A DNA stretch of 64,000 nucleotides from Parapedobacter lycopersici (GCF_024643285.1 NZ_JAMSLW010000005.1:62001-126000); one strand, 5' to 3'. Shown: positions 1 to 8,296, numbered from the stretch's first letter. Program-made: numbers and translations. Notes: generated by a model from the letters alone, not told the origin.

Positions 1-502
1 TAGCCCACGAAGCAACGGCTCCGCGAATGGTATTGGATACGCCCAGATTGGGCAATGGTGTTTTCACTGACGTGGAAATAATATTAATAATGCGTCCGTA
101 GCCTGTTGTTTCCATGGATGGAAGTACGGCCATGGCCAACCGTTGGTTACACAGCACGTGTTGCCGGAAGGTACGCTCAAACGCTTCCAGGGTGGCATCC
201 TGCAATGCACCCGGTGCAGGCCCGCCGGTATTATTTATCAATATTTCAACCGGATAGTCCCGGACAATCCGGTCGATTGCCTGTCCTACCGATTCGATGT
301 CACTGAAATCAGCTACTGCATAATCATGCCGTTGTCCATCGGCATCTGGCAATGAGGCGACAGCCTGTTGTAGTTTCTCTTCATTCCGGGCCAGCAAAAT
401 ACAAGTGGCACCTAACCCGGCGAGCACCCGCGCCACCTCCAGGCCGATACCCTGCGTACTGCCGCACACCACGGCATATTTGTTCTCTAATGTGATCTGC
501 AT
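1..502 (-). CDS. SDR-family oxidoreductase, C-terminus cut by window edge
   Basis: The reading frame starts with ATG at 502 and stays open to base 1, giving about 167 residues of a short-chain dehydrogenase/reductase. Near the N-terminus the glycine-rich nucleotide motif reads GSTQGIG. The middle has NNTGGPAPG, corresponding to the NNAG motif, and ISTS supplies the usual catalytic serine. Thirteen residues after that serine, where SDRs have Tyr-x-x-x-Lys, this protein reads Ser-Asn-Thr-Ile-Arg, so both Tyr and Lys are replaced. That fits a subgroup usually labelled 3-oxoacyl-ACP reductase-like, which departs from the catalytic tetrad. It probably binds NAD(P), but substrate and even oxidoreductase activity are uncertain. 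It is divergent from the deacetylase gene at 755. The last third of the protein lies outside the window. Confidence 0.85.
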   Translation of the reverse strand, partial: MQITLENKYAVVCGSTQGIGLEVARVLAGLGATCILLARNEEKLQQAVASLPDADGQRHDYAVADFSDIESVGQAIDRIVRDYPVEILINNTGGPAPGALQDATLEAFERTFRQHVLCNQRLAMAVLPSMETTGYGRIINIISTSVKTPLPNLGVSNTIRGAVASWA

Positions 503-602
503 AATTAATAATCTCCAATGAATAAAGATAAAACCTAACTGTCAAAAAAAGAATTTTTACATCATTTCATCATTAATACTGCATATCCGATAAAAGGAAG
601 AC

Positions 603-621
603 TTTCGGGAACCACCCGAAA
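603..621. repeat. 7-bp inverted repeat in divergent intergenic region
   Basis: TTTCGGG and CCCGAAA flank a five-base spacer. The element lies between the SDR gene and the promoter at 648-678. Neither side is followed by a clear T-tract, so an operator or a leader hairpin is more likely than a terminator. Its role is unknown. Confidence 0.4.
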
Positions 622-647
622 ATGACTAACCACAGTCTGCCTATCGC

Positions 648-678
648 TTGCATATTCAGTCAACTTTCCCTAAGTTTG
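648..678 (+). promoter_or_regulatory. Promoter of the deacetylase/DUF5009 unit
   Basis: TTG at 648-650, a 20-base spacer and TAAGTTTG at 671-678 match the Bacteroidota housekeeping promoter (TTTG/TTG, N19-21, TAnnTTTG). Transcription would start near 685, leaving a leader of about 70 nt before the ATG at 755. Confidence 0.65.
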
Positions 679-710
679 AGTAACATAACCCTAATAACCA
701 ATTATATGGC

Positions 711-728
711 GTTGTACACGGGTACAAC
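711..728. promoter_or_regulatory. Perfect 7-bp inverted repeat downstream of the promoter
   Basis: GTTGTAC and GTACAAC are separated by four bases (ACGG). The element sits about 26 nt past the predicted start site of the promoter at 648-678 and before the ATG at 755. It could be a repressor operator blocking elongation or a hairpin in the mRNA leader; the sequence alone does not decide. Confidence 0.5.
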
Positions 729-754
729 GGCCGGCACTGACATTATGTTTCAAT

Positions 755-2098
755 ATGATGACTAATCAAGCAAAAACCGGCATTATCGCCTTAGCGGTGC
801 TACTTTATACCGGGTGTACCGGCCCCACGCATCGGACCGGACACACTGAAATCATGAAATGGCCGCAGGGAAAAAAAACAGCAGTATCCATTACCTACGA
901 TGACGGGTCAATCAATCAGTTCAAAAAGGCAATGCCCATTATGAACGCGCTGGAACTGCCGGGCACATTTTTTATCATTACCGGCCAGATTCCAGGATCC
1001 AGTTACCAGGGCCGCTTTATCGGCCGGCCGGTAGCCGAAATAATTGCGGAAACCGCTAAAGTAGCCACCAATAAACAAAATTTCTTTGAACGCACCTCTG
1101 CTATTGCCTTTGCGGGATACAAAGGCGGATTAACCTATCATACCCAGGCAGGCGGTCGGTTTGAAGCGGGCGATACAACGGCGGCTTACCAAGTAATAGA
1201 TGAAGCATATAGCCGGATCAGGAAGGGCGAACTGCCTTCCGGAAGCGAACAAAGCAATGAAGTATCGGAGGCCGCAGGCATTACCTGGGATGATCTTAAT
1301 ACGTTTGCTGATCAGGGCCACGAGTTTGGAAGCCATACCGTTACCCACCCTTATCTCGCCGTACTCGATGAGGAAAACATGCTGTACGAACTGGAAAAGA
1401 GCAAAGAAGACATATTAACGCATCTTGGTCCCGCCCATACGTTCTCGGCCGAGGGGCCTTACGGTACCGAAGATCCCCGGGCAGTTGAACACATCAACCG
1501 ATTATACCCCGCGGCAAGAAACCGGATGCCGGAACCCTTTCTGGAAGAACTGAACCGCGGAAATAAAACCTCCCCAACACGATATGCCGATAAGGAATAC
1601 GTACAATGGCAACGCGGAGCCTACACCCGGACAACCCTTGCCGAAATGAAAGCATGGGTGGATACAGCGACAACCCAGGGGAATATTTGGCTGGTATTGG
1701 TTTTCCATGGAATAGACGGCATCGGCTGGGAGGCAGTAGACAGTGAATTACTTAATACGTACTTCCAGTATATCAAGGCAGAAAATGACGCCTGGGTTGC
1801 TACATTCGGAGATGTTGCCCGATACATGAGGCAACGGATGGATGCTACGGTCGACACCGAAATAGACGATACCCGCGTTACGGTCAGGCTGACCCATCAG
1901 CTGGACACTTCGAAGTACGCCATACCGCTTACCCTAAAGACCTATCTTCCCGCGGAGCTCGGCACGGCCGGTAACACCGTAAAAGTCAGGCAGGGAAATA
2001 AGGAACAATTGGTCCCGGCGGAGCAGGACACCGCAGGGGTATATGTGCAATATGCGGCCCATCCAAACCAGGCACCTATCGAGATTACCAAACCATAG
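755..2098 (+). CDS. Polysaccharide deacetylase-like (NodB fold) lipoprotein/secreted protein
   Basis: The 447-residue protein starts with an export signal ending in a cysteine (LLYTGC), so it may be a lipoprotein; the lipobox is imperfect. The NodB homology domain follows: TYDDGS at about residue 48 corresponds to the TFDDG motif with its two aspartates, and SHTVTHP near residue 197 supplies the HxxxH metal ligands. The two motifs are farther apart than in typical NodB domains because of an insertion of about 100 residues. A beta-rich segment of about 100 residues ends the protein. Family members remove acetyl groups from N-acetylated glycans in a metal-dependent way; the substrate here is unknown. 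The downstream membrane protein gene begins three bases after its stop, so the two are probably cotranscribed. ATG at 758 is an alternative start. Confidence 0.82.
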   Translation: MMTNQAKTGIIALAVLLYTGCTGPTHRTGHTEIMKWPQGKKTAVSITYDDGSINQFKKAMPIMNALELPGTFFIITGQIPGSSYQGRFIGRPVAEIIAETAKVATNKQNFFERTSAIAFAGYKGGLTYHTQAGGRFEAGDTTAAYQVIDEAYSRIRKGELPSGSEQSNEVSEAAGITWDDLNTFADQGHEFGSHTVTHPYLAVLDEENMLYELEKSKEDILTHLGPAHTFSAEGPYGTEDPRAVEHINRLYPAARNRMPEPFLEELNRGNKTSPTRYADKEYVQWQRGAYTRTTLAEMKAWVDTATTQGNIWLVLVFHGIDGIGWEAVDSELLNTYFQYIKAENDAWVATFGDVARYMRQRMDATVDTEIDDTRVTVRLTHQLDTSKYAIPLTLKTYLPAELGTAGNTVKVRQGNKEQLVPAEQDTAGVYVQYAAHPNQAPIEITKP

Positions 2099-2101
2099 CC
2101 C

Positions 2102-3304
2102 ATGTCCGTTACTCCTCCCTCCGTTTCTACACGCATTGCGTCCATCGATATCCTCAGGGCATTGACCATGGTGCTGATGATTTTTGTAAACGACCTTTGG
2201 TCTCTAAACAATATTCCCGATTGGCTGGGGCATGTCGAACGGGGTGTCGACGGCATGGGATTGGCAGATACTATTTTCCCAGCTTTTTTATTCATCGTCG
2301 GCATGTCATTGCCTTTTGCCATACGCGCGCGGAGAAAACAGGGAGCAACCCCCTGGCAACTGGTACAGCACGTCCTGGTCCGCACCGTCGCGTTGCTCGC
2401 AATGGGTGTATTTCTGGTCAATGGCGAGTCGATAAATGCGGCAGCCATGCCAATTCCGCGATGGCTATGGAACCCGCTATGTTGCATCGCCTTCATCCTC
2501 ATCTGGAACAGCTATCCGAAGACGTTGTCGAGGTCGTTGGTTTACGGGCTCAAGGGTTTAGGGATTGCGACGTTGCTTGTGCTTGCCGTGATCTACCGCG
2601 GGGGCACGCCTGAAACATTACAATACTTTGCCCCGAAATGGTGGGGAATATTAGGGCTTATCGGGTGGTCATACCTGGCAAGCGCGCTGGTTGTCATACT
2701 TTCCGGAGACCGCCTGGCCGGACTCCTTATCGGATGGCTATTATTCGCCGTATTGAGCCTCTGCTCCGCTGCGAATTTAATACCCACAGGAGGCATCTTC
2801 TCACTGATACCCCATGCAATCCTCGGCGGTACACTGCCTGGACTCGCCATGGGCGGCGTATTGACAGCCGTTACATTCCGCCATTATCAAAAACAGCAAC
2901 GCCAGGTAAAGATGACCCTGATTTTTATCCTGGCAGCGGCAGTCCTCGTTGCGCTGGCCGGGCTTACGCGCCCTTACTGGGGGATCGCCAAACTGGGTGA
3001 AACCCCCGCGTGGCTATTCCTTTGCAGCGCGATCACCCTCCTGGCCTTTGTAGTGATTTACTGGATTGCCGACGGTTATGGAAAGCAGAACTGGTTTAAT
3101 TTGATCAGGCCCGCCGGAACCGACACGCTGCTGTGTTACCTCATTCCTTATTTGCTCTATGCGTTATTCCGGCTGGTCAATTTCAGGTTTCCTCCGGAGT
3201 TATTAACCGGTGCGGTCGGGTTGGCCAAGTCGCTCGCACTGGCCATGTGCTGTGTCTTTATCACGCACGGATTAAATAAGGCAGGGATCCGTTTGAAGCT
3301 ATAG
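2102..3304 (+). CDS. DUF5009 / heparan-alpha-glucosaminide N-acetyltransferase-like membrane protein
   Basis: This 400-residue protein is hydrophobic throughout, with roughly ten membrane segments. The N-terminal signature SIDILRALTMVLMIFVNDLW and the following DTIFPAFLFIVGMSLPFAI are typical of the COG4299/DUF5009 family, related to lysosomal HGSNAT, which moves an acetyl group from cytosolic acetyl-CoA across a membrane to a terminal glucosamine. Function is inferred from family only. It starts three bases after the deacetylase-like gene, so one transcript would encode a predicted N-deacetylase and a predicted acetyl transferase. Its stop lies five bases from the stop of the convergent argE. 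Confidence 0.78.
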   Translation: MSVTPPSVSTRIASIDILRALTMVLMIFVNDLWSLNNIPDWLGHVERGVDGMGLADTIFPAFLFIVGMSLPFAIRARRKQGATPWQLVQHVLVRTVALLAMGVFLVNGESINAAAMPIPRWLWNPLCCIAFILIWNSYPKTLSRSLVYGLKGLGIATLLVLAVIYRGGTPETLQYFAPKWWGILGLIGWSYLASALVVILSGDRLAGLLIGWLLFAVLSLCSAANLIPTGGIFSLIPHAILGGTLPGLAMGGVLTAVTFRHYQKQQRQVKMTLIFILAAAVLVALAGLTRPYWGIAKLGETPAWLFLCSAITLLAFVVIYWIADGYGKQNWFNLIRPAGTDTLLCYLIPYLLYALFRLVNFRFPPELLTGAVGLAKSLALAMCCVFITHGLNKAGIRLKL

Positions 3305-3309
3305 TCGGG

Positions 3310-4377
3310 CTATTCGACCACGTGCCGCAGGATATCGATATACAATCCGATACCCGCTTCGATTTCATCGATATAAATAAACTCATCGGCCATATGCGAC
3401 CGGGCGGAGTCCCCCGGGCCCAGCTTTAGCGAAGGAATATCCAGCAACGCCTGATCGCTGGTTGTCGGGGATCCGTATGTTGTACGCCCCAATGCCATCC
3501 CTGCCATTACCACAGGGTGCTCTTTGGAAATGGACGAGGGTTTCAGCCGCGTGGACCGCGGCTTTACTTCGCAGGACACGTGCTGCCGGATGATATCCAG
3601 TACCTCCTCATTGCGGTAAGCGTCCGTCACCCGGACATCCACCACAAATTCACACCTAGCGGGCACCACGTTGTGCTGGGAGCCTGCGTGTATAACCGTA
3701 ACGCTCATCTTAACCGGGCCAAAGGCATCCGATTCTTTGGGAAAGCGATACGTGTTAAACCACTCGATATCTTTAAGTGCCTTATATATGGCGTTATCCC
3801 CCTCTTCGCGTGCCGCGTGTCCGGCCTTGCCGTGCGCCACGCAATCCAGCACCATCAGTCCGCGTTCGGCAACGGCCAGCTGCATCAGCGTAGGTTCACC
3901 TACAATAGCGAAGTCCAGCGGCCCTAAATCAGGGACGATCAATTCCAGGCCGTTAAGACCCGAGATTTCCTCTTCCGCCGAGGCTGCCAGGCAGAAATTA
4001 TATTTCAGGTTTTCCTGAGCATAAAAATGCAGAAATACAGCCATCAGGGAAACCAGGCACCCTCCGGCATCGTTACTCCCAAGGCCGAACAATTTACCCT
4101 CCTCCACATCCGGAGAAAACGGGTTCCGCGTATAACCGCTATTCGGCTTTACTGTATCATGATGCGAATTGAGTAATATGGTGGGCTTCGCAGTGTCGTA
4201 ATGCTTGTTATACGCCCACACATTGTTGCACTTGCGATGTGTCTTAACCCCCCGCTGCTGCAGGAAACGCTCGATGGTATCCCCCGTTTGATTCTCTTCT
4301 TTGCTAAACGATGGAATCCGAATCAGGTCCCGTAACAGATCCGTGCTATCCCGCACCAGTTTTTCCCGATCAATCAT
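3310..4377 (-). CDS. argE: ArgE-type M20 deacylase (acetyl/succinyl-ornithine or -citrulline)
   Basis: A 355-residue M20-family metallohydrolase. The two-zinc ligands are visible: HHD at residues 72-74, D103 in GLGSNDAGG, and the EEE run at 135-137 with the general base; IVGEPT follows. I chose the ATG at 4377 because it overlaps the proC stop by eight bases (ATGATTGA), a translational-coupling arrangement; an in-frame upstream ATG would extend far into proC. As the last gene of the argD-argF'-argB-proC-argE operon it would remove the acyl group. With an ArgF' enzyme upstream, the natural substrate is probably N-acyl-citrulline rather than N-acyl-ornithine (inference). Confidence 0.88.
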   Translation of the reverse strand: MIDREKLVRDSTDLLRDLIRIPSFSKEENQTGDTIERFLQQRGVKTHRKCNNVWAYNKHYDTAKPTILLNSHHDTVKPNSGYTRNPFSPDVEEGKLFGLGSNDAGGCLVSLMAVFLHFYAQENLKYNFCLAASAEEEISGLNGLELIVPDLGPLDFAIVGEPTLMQLAVAERGLMVLDCVAHGKAGHAAREEGDNAIYKALKDIEWFNTYRFPKESDAFGPVKMSVTVIHAGSQHNVVPARCEFVVDVRVTDAYRNEEVLDIIRQHVSCEVKPRSTRLKPSSISKEHPVVMAGMALGRTTYGSPTTSDQALLDIPSLKLGPGDSARSHMADEFIYIDEIEAGIGLYIDILRHVVE

Positions 4378-5173
4378 GGTATAATTCGCCTGCCTTAAGC
4401 GCAGATAATTTGATGCCTTTGATGAACGCCGAACTGAACCCGTTGTGTTCCATTTCATTCAGCCCTGCTATCGTGCAACCCTTTGGAGAAGTTACTTTGT
4501 CAATTTCACGCTCGGGGTGGCTTTGCGTCTGCAGTAACAGGTCGGCTGCGCCCTTTGCCGTCTGCACAGCCATCTTAAGCGCATCGTGGGCATGAAAACC
4601 AATTTCAACCCCGCCCTGTGAAGCCGCCCGTATGCTCCGCAGGAAAAAGGCGATCCCGCACGCGCACAACGCCGTAGCAGACGTCATGAGGTCCTCGTTG
4701 ATGGTGACCACCAAACCCACTGTTTCAAACATCCTGGTGACGCGCTCCAGCTGTTCTTCGGCAGCGTTGTCGGAGGCAATGCAGGTCATGGACTGGCCAA
4801 TGGCAATCGCCGTGTTGGGCATCACCCGGATTACCTGCACATGATCACCCAACTCCCGGCGGATGTCCGCACAGGTCACGCCGGAAATCACCGATACCAC
4901 AATCTGCTTTTCAGGCACAATCGCAGCCGAGATCTCGTCCAGTACTTTCTTTAACTGTTGCGGAAGTACCGCAAGCACAATGACATCGGCATCATAAATT
5001 GCCGCTTTGTTATTGTCACTAACCTTAAATCCCTTCGCTGCTTCTTCGGAAAGTGATTTCAGGTTCCGGCGGGTCAATGTGATTTCCTCCGCATGGCAAT
5101 ACGCTTTATCAACCAGGCCCCTGGCCAACGAAAGGCCGATGTTTCCGCTCCCGATAATGGTTATGTTGTTCAT
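4370..5173 (-). CDS. proC: Pyrroline-5-carboxylate reductase
   Basis: A 267-residue protein with an N-terminal Rossmann motif GSGNIG at residues 8-13. The conserved central stretch VIRVMPNTAIAIGQSMTCI is the ProC signature around the dinucleotide site. The enzyme reduces pyrroline-5-carboxylate to proline with NAD(P)H. Its placement inside an arginine operon links the two glutamate-derived pathways, as seen in other Bacteroidota. The ATG at 5173 places the Rossmann strand right at the start; an ATG seven codons earlier is possible. The 3' end overlaps argE by eight bases. Confidence 0.9.
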   Translation of the reverse strand: MNNITIIGSGNIGLSLARGLVDKAYCHAEEITLTRRNLKSLSEEAAKGFKVSDNNKAAIYDADVIVLAVLPQQLKKVLDEISAAIVPEKQIVVSVISGVTCADIRRELGDHVQVIRVMPNTAIAIGQSMTCIASDNAAEEQLERVTRMFETVGLVVTINEDLMTSATALCACGIAFFLRSIRAASQGGVEIGFHAHDALKMAVQTAKGAADLLLQTQSHPEREIDKVTSPKGCTIAGLNEMEHNGFSSAFIKGIKLSALKAGELYHD

Positions 5174-5202
5174 TGCAGTATGATGATTAATCAAATATTC
5201 GT

Positions 5203-6012
5203 TTATTCAACCATGCGTGTCCCGAATTTCTGCTGTGCCAGCAACTGCAGGTCGTCCGCGCTGCCCACATACACTTCGCTGACCCCTTTTGAAATCGCTT
5301 CAAACGCATTGTGCAATTTAGGGATCATGCCATCGGCGATGACGCCCGTTGCTTTCAGCTGTTCAAATTCGCCTGCGGGGATTTCCGGTATGACCGAATC
5401 GGCATCTTCGATATTCCGCAGCACGCCCTTTTTCTCAAAACAATACACCAATGACGTAGGATACATTCCCGCCATCGCCACCGCCAGCGCGGAGGCAATG
5501 GTGTCCGCATTCGTATTCAGCAGCTGGCCCTGTCCGTCGTGTGTAATGGCCGAAAAGACAGGGGTAAAGCCATCCTCCAGTAAGTTGGCCAAACCCGTGG
5601 CATTTACCGAATCCACATGCAGGTCGCCCACCCATCCGTAATCGATATCCCTGACCGGTCGCTTTACGGCGGTAATGCTGTTTCCATCGGCGCCACTGAG
5701 CCCGATGGCATTGCAGCCCTTTGCCTGCAGCGTGGCAACAAGCTGTTTGTTGGTTAATCCGGCATACACCATCGTTACCACACGGAGCATCTGCTCATCG
5801 GTAATGCGGCGGCCATCCACCATGCGGGCCTGGATACCCAGGTCGGCCGCCATCCGGGTTGCGATCTTGCCACCTCCATGCACCAGGATTTTCCTTTCGG
5901 GGAGCGCCGCAAATTTTTCCAGGAACCCCGCTAACTGGTCCGGATCGTCAATTACATTTCCACCGATCTTAATAATGAATAACCTTGACGAAGTCATCGT
6001 GTTCTTGTCCAT
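5203..6012 (-). CDS. argB: Acetyl(succinyl)glutamate kinase
   Basis: A 269-residue amino-acid kinase. IIKIGGNVIDD near residue 13 is the nucleotide-binding start of the fold, LVHGGGKIAT is the glycine-rich loop, and VFSAITHDGQGQLLNTNADTIA is the second conserved block with the NTNADT core. It phosphorylates N-acylglutamate in the second step of arginine synthesis. The start is ATG at 6012, which lies in the gap after argF'; an in-frame ATG five codons later (5997) is also plausible. Longer frames reaching 6180 would overlap argF' and are rejected. No argC is present in this operon, so the next enzyme must be encoded elsewhere. Confidence 0.9.
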   Translation of the reverse strand: MDKNTMTSSRLFIIKIGGNVIDDPDQLAGFLEKFAALPERKILVHGGGKIATRMAADLGIQARMVDGRRITDEQMLRVVTMVYAGLTNKQLVATLQAKGCNAIGLSGADGNSITAVKRPVRDIDYGWVGDLHVDSVNATGLANLLEDGFTPVFSAITHDGQGQLLNTNADTIASALAVAMAGMYPTSLVYCFEKKGVLRNIEDADSVIPEIPAGEFEQLKATGVIADGMIPKLHNAFEAISKGVSEVYVGSADDLQLLAQQKFGTRMVE

Positions 6013-6044
6013 TTTACTATTTATACACCAGCCCCTAAGGGCGG

Positions 6045-7007
6045 TTACAACTGTTCCAGTATGCGTTTTAGTACGGTCTGCGCAGCCCATACCCGATTTC
6101 CCGCTTCCTGGATCACCAGTGAATGAGGACTGTCCAGCACGTCGGATGCCAGCTCCAGATCCCGGCGTACCGGAAGGCAATGCATTACCTTAGCTTCATT
6201 GGTTATATCCAATCGCGACCGGTCCAACAGCCAATTTTCATTGACGGGAATGATTTTCCCGTAATCGGTGTAAGACGACCAATTCTTCACGTAAACAAAA
6301 TCCGCCCCAGTCAGCGCATCGTCCAGGTTATGGGTAACGGCGGCACCAGCTGTAAATTGAGGTGCAAGCGCGTAGCCCTCGGGATGCGCAATGGTAAACT
6401 CAACGAGCCCCTCCTCCTGCGCACGGCACATCCATTCCGAGAAGGAATTGGGTACCGCCTGGGGCAGCGCTTTCACGTGGGGAGCCCATGCCAGCACCAC
6501 CCGGGGCTTAGCCGGTTGCTGCCAGTGCTCACGGATGGTAATCAAATCAGTAAAGCTTTGCAGCGGGTGCCGCGTTGCGCTTTCCAGGCTAACTACCGGT
6601 ACCTGGCAGTATCGCATAAACTTCTTAAAGTAGTCCTCGCTGTAATCTTCTTCCCGGTCCTGCAATTTCGGAAACGATCGCATGCCCAGAATCTCACAAT
6701 ACTGGCCCATTACAGCGGCAGCTTCCCGGATATGCTCCACGGTGGTCCCGTTCATGGTTACGCCTTCGCGGGTTTCGAGCGTCCAGCCGTCTTTGTCCAT
6801 ATTCATCACCATCACTTCCATTCCCAGGTTTGTTGCCGCGCGCTGCGTGCTCAGCCGTGTACGTAAGCTGGGATTCAGGAAAATCAATCCCAGTGTTTTC
6901 CGTTTACCCAACTGTTCATGGGCAAAGGGATGTTGCTTTAACCAGAGTGCCTCGTCTACGATGCCTGACAGGTCATCGACATCGGCCACCGAAAAAAATT
7001 GTTTCAT
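6045..7007 (-). CDS. argF': N-succinyl/N-acetyl-L-ornithine transcarbamylase
   Basis: A 320-residue transcarbamylase. The carbamoyl-phosphate loop NPSLRTR is at residues 45-51, ATRHPLQS follows near 160, and MHCLPVRRD is near the C-terminus. The protein resembles the Bacteroides fragilis N-succinylornithine and Xanthomonas N-acetylornithine enzymes rather than classical ornithine transcarbamylase. The residue known to decide between them is Pro90 in the B. fragilis enzyme and Glu92 in the Xanthomonas enzyme. Here the aligned position is Val90, within MNGTTVEH. Absence of Glu argues for succinyl rather than acetyl substrates, as an inference. Carbamoylation of an N-acylated ornithine means the deacylase at the operon end acts on N-acylcitrulline. 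Confidence 0.9.
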   Translation of the reverse strand: MKQFFSVADVDDLSGIVDEALWLKQHPFAHEQLGKRKTLGLIFLNPSLRTRLSTQRAATNLGMEVMVMNMDKDGWTLETREGVTMNGTTVEHIREAAAVMGQYCEILGMRSFPKLQDREEDYSEDYFKKFMRYCQVPVVSLESATRHPLQSFTDLITIREHWQQPAKPRVVLAWAPHVKALPQAVPNSFSEWMCRAQEEGLVEFTIAHPEGYALAPQFTAGAAVTHNLDDALTGADFVYVKNWSSYTDYGKIIPVNENWLLDRSRLDITNEAKVMHCLPVRRDLELASDVLDSPHSLVIQEAGNRVWAAQTVLKRILEQL

Positions 7008-7035
7008 TGATCAATTAATTTAATTCCATTCCGTG

Positions 7036-8172
7036 CTACAATGCACTAAGTCTTTCCTGCAGTGCCTCCAGAAAATGGTCGGCATGGGCCTGTGTTATCC
7101 CCAACGCCGGAAGCAGCCGAATGACGTTCGGTTTAGCTTCGCCCGTGAAGATACGGTTTTTGGCCAATAAATCTTTCCGGACCCCTGCGAGCTCCTCGGG
7201 CAGATCGATCCCGATCATTAAACCCCGTCCCCGCACTTCCTTCACCCGGTCAAACTTCCGCAGCTCGTTTACGAGGTAGTCACCCACCCGTCCGGCATTC
7301 GCGATCAGCTGCTCCTGCTCAATCACCTCCAATACAGCCAGTGCAGCAGCGCAGGCCAGGTGATTGCCGCCAAAAGTCGTCCCGAGCATGCCATACCAGG
7401 GTTTGATATTTGGCGAAATGGCAATACCTCCTATCGGAAATCCATTACCCATGCCTTTAGCCATGCTATAGATATCAGCCTCGATCCCCGCATGGTCATG
7501 CGAGTAGAACTTACCCGTACGTCCGTAACCACACTGCACCGAATCAGCAATGAACACCGATCCATATTGCGTCGTCAGCGCCCGGATTTTCCGGAGGAAA
7601 CCGTCGGTAGCCACCCGAATACCGCCAACACCCTGGATCCCCTCGATGATCACGGCCGAAACCGTTTCACCATAGGCAGCAAAAGCCTGCTCCAGCGCAG
7701 TCTCGTCATTAAAGGGCAAGAACACCACGTTTTCCGTTTCGTTGACCGGCGCTACAATCTTCGGATTATCGGTTGCTGCCACGGCAAGCGAGGTACGCCC
7801 GTGGAACGCGCCGCTGAATGCAATTATCTTCTTCCTTCCATTATGAAAAGAGGCCAGTTTCAACGCATTTTCATTTGCTTCAGCGCCGGAATTGCAAATA
7901 AAGAGCTGATAACCTTCTTTCCCCGAAGTCTTGCCGAGGCGTTGTGCCAGTTCCCGCTGCAGCGGCATTTCCACCGAATTCGAGTAGAAACCGATCTGCT
8001 GCAGCTGATCGGTAATGCGTTTTACATAATGGGGATGCGTGTGTCCGATGGAAATAACGGCGTGACCGCCGTATAAGTCCAGGTATTCATTACCCTGGGC
8101 GTCCCAGACGGCGCTACCCTGCGCCTTTACAATTTCGACGGGATTAAGGGGATAAACATCAAATAGATTCAT
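7036..8172 (-). CDS. argD: Acetylornithine/succinylornithine aminotransferase
   Basis: A 378-residue class III PLP aminotransferase. NSGAEAN at 94-100 contacts the phosphate, GAFHGRT at 121-127 stacks on the cofactor, D210 in IADSVQCGYGRTGK pairs with the pyridine nitrogen, and K239 in SMAKGMGNGFPIGG forms the Schiff base. It transfers the amino group from glutamate to N-acylglutamate semialdehyde. It is the first gene of the arginine operon, with its own promoter at 8195-8226 just after the terminator of the ribosomal operon. Gaps to argF' (28 bases) and onward are short. Confidence 0.92.
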   Translation of the reverse strand: MNLFDVYPLNPVEIVKAQGSAVWDAQGNEYLDLYGGHAVISIGHTHPHYVKRITDQLQQIGFYSNSVEMPLQRELAQRLGKTSGKEGYQLFICNSGAEANENALKLASFHNGRKKIIAFSGAFHGRTSLAVAATDNPKIVAPVNETENVVFLPFNDETALEQAFAAYGETVSAVIIEGIQGVGGIRVATDGFLRKIRALTTQYGSVFIADSVQCGYGRTGKFYSHDHAGIEADIYSMAKGMGNGFPIGGIAISPNIKPWYGMLGTTFGGNHLACAAALAVLEVIEQEQLIANAGRVGDYLVNELRKFDRVKEVRGRGLMIGIDLPEELAGVRKDLLAKNRIFTGEAKPNVIRLLPALGITQAHADHFLEALQERLSAL

Positions 8173-8194
8173 TTCTTTTTTAGATAATCGTTAA

Positions 8195-8226
8195 CAAATG
8201 TACAATATTGACGAAGACAACATCAA
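8195..8226 (-). promoter_or_regulatory. Promoter of the arginine operon
   Basis: On the minus strand TTG (8226-8224), a 21-base spacer and TACATTTG (8202-8195) fit the Bacteroidota promoter consensus. The start site would fall near 8188, giving a leader of about 15 nt before argD. It lies just past the terminator at 8237-8272, so arg genes need not depend on ribosomal read-through. Confidence 0.6.
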
Positions 8227-8236
8227 CTAAAAAGCA

Positions 8237-8272
8237 ACAAAAAACCCGTTTTTTGATTCCAAAAAACGGGTT
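8237..8272 (-). terminator. Intrinsic terminator of the ribosomal protein operon
   Basis: AACCCGTTTTTT and AAAAAACGGGTT form a perfect 12-bp stem (8243-8254 with 8261-8272) around a six-base loop. On the minus strand it is followed directly by six T (8242-8237). It lies 24 bases after the rplQ stop. Confidence 0.9.
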
Positions 8273-8296
8273 GTCGCTCATGCCTTTCGGCATTAC

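Noticed and set aside
4378-4458. Longer argE start at 4458
   Set aside because: It would overlap proC by about 90 bases and add residues not typical of M20 enzymes; the ATGATTGA overlap at 4370-4377 is a better start.
6013-6180. Longer argB start at 6180
   Set aside because: The extra 56 residues overlap argF' in another frame and precede the conserved kinase start IIKIGGN.
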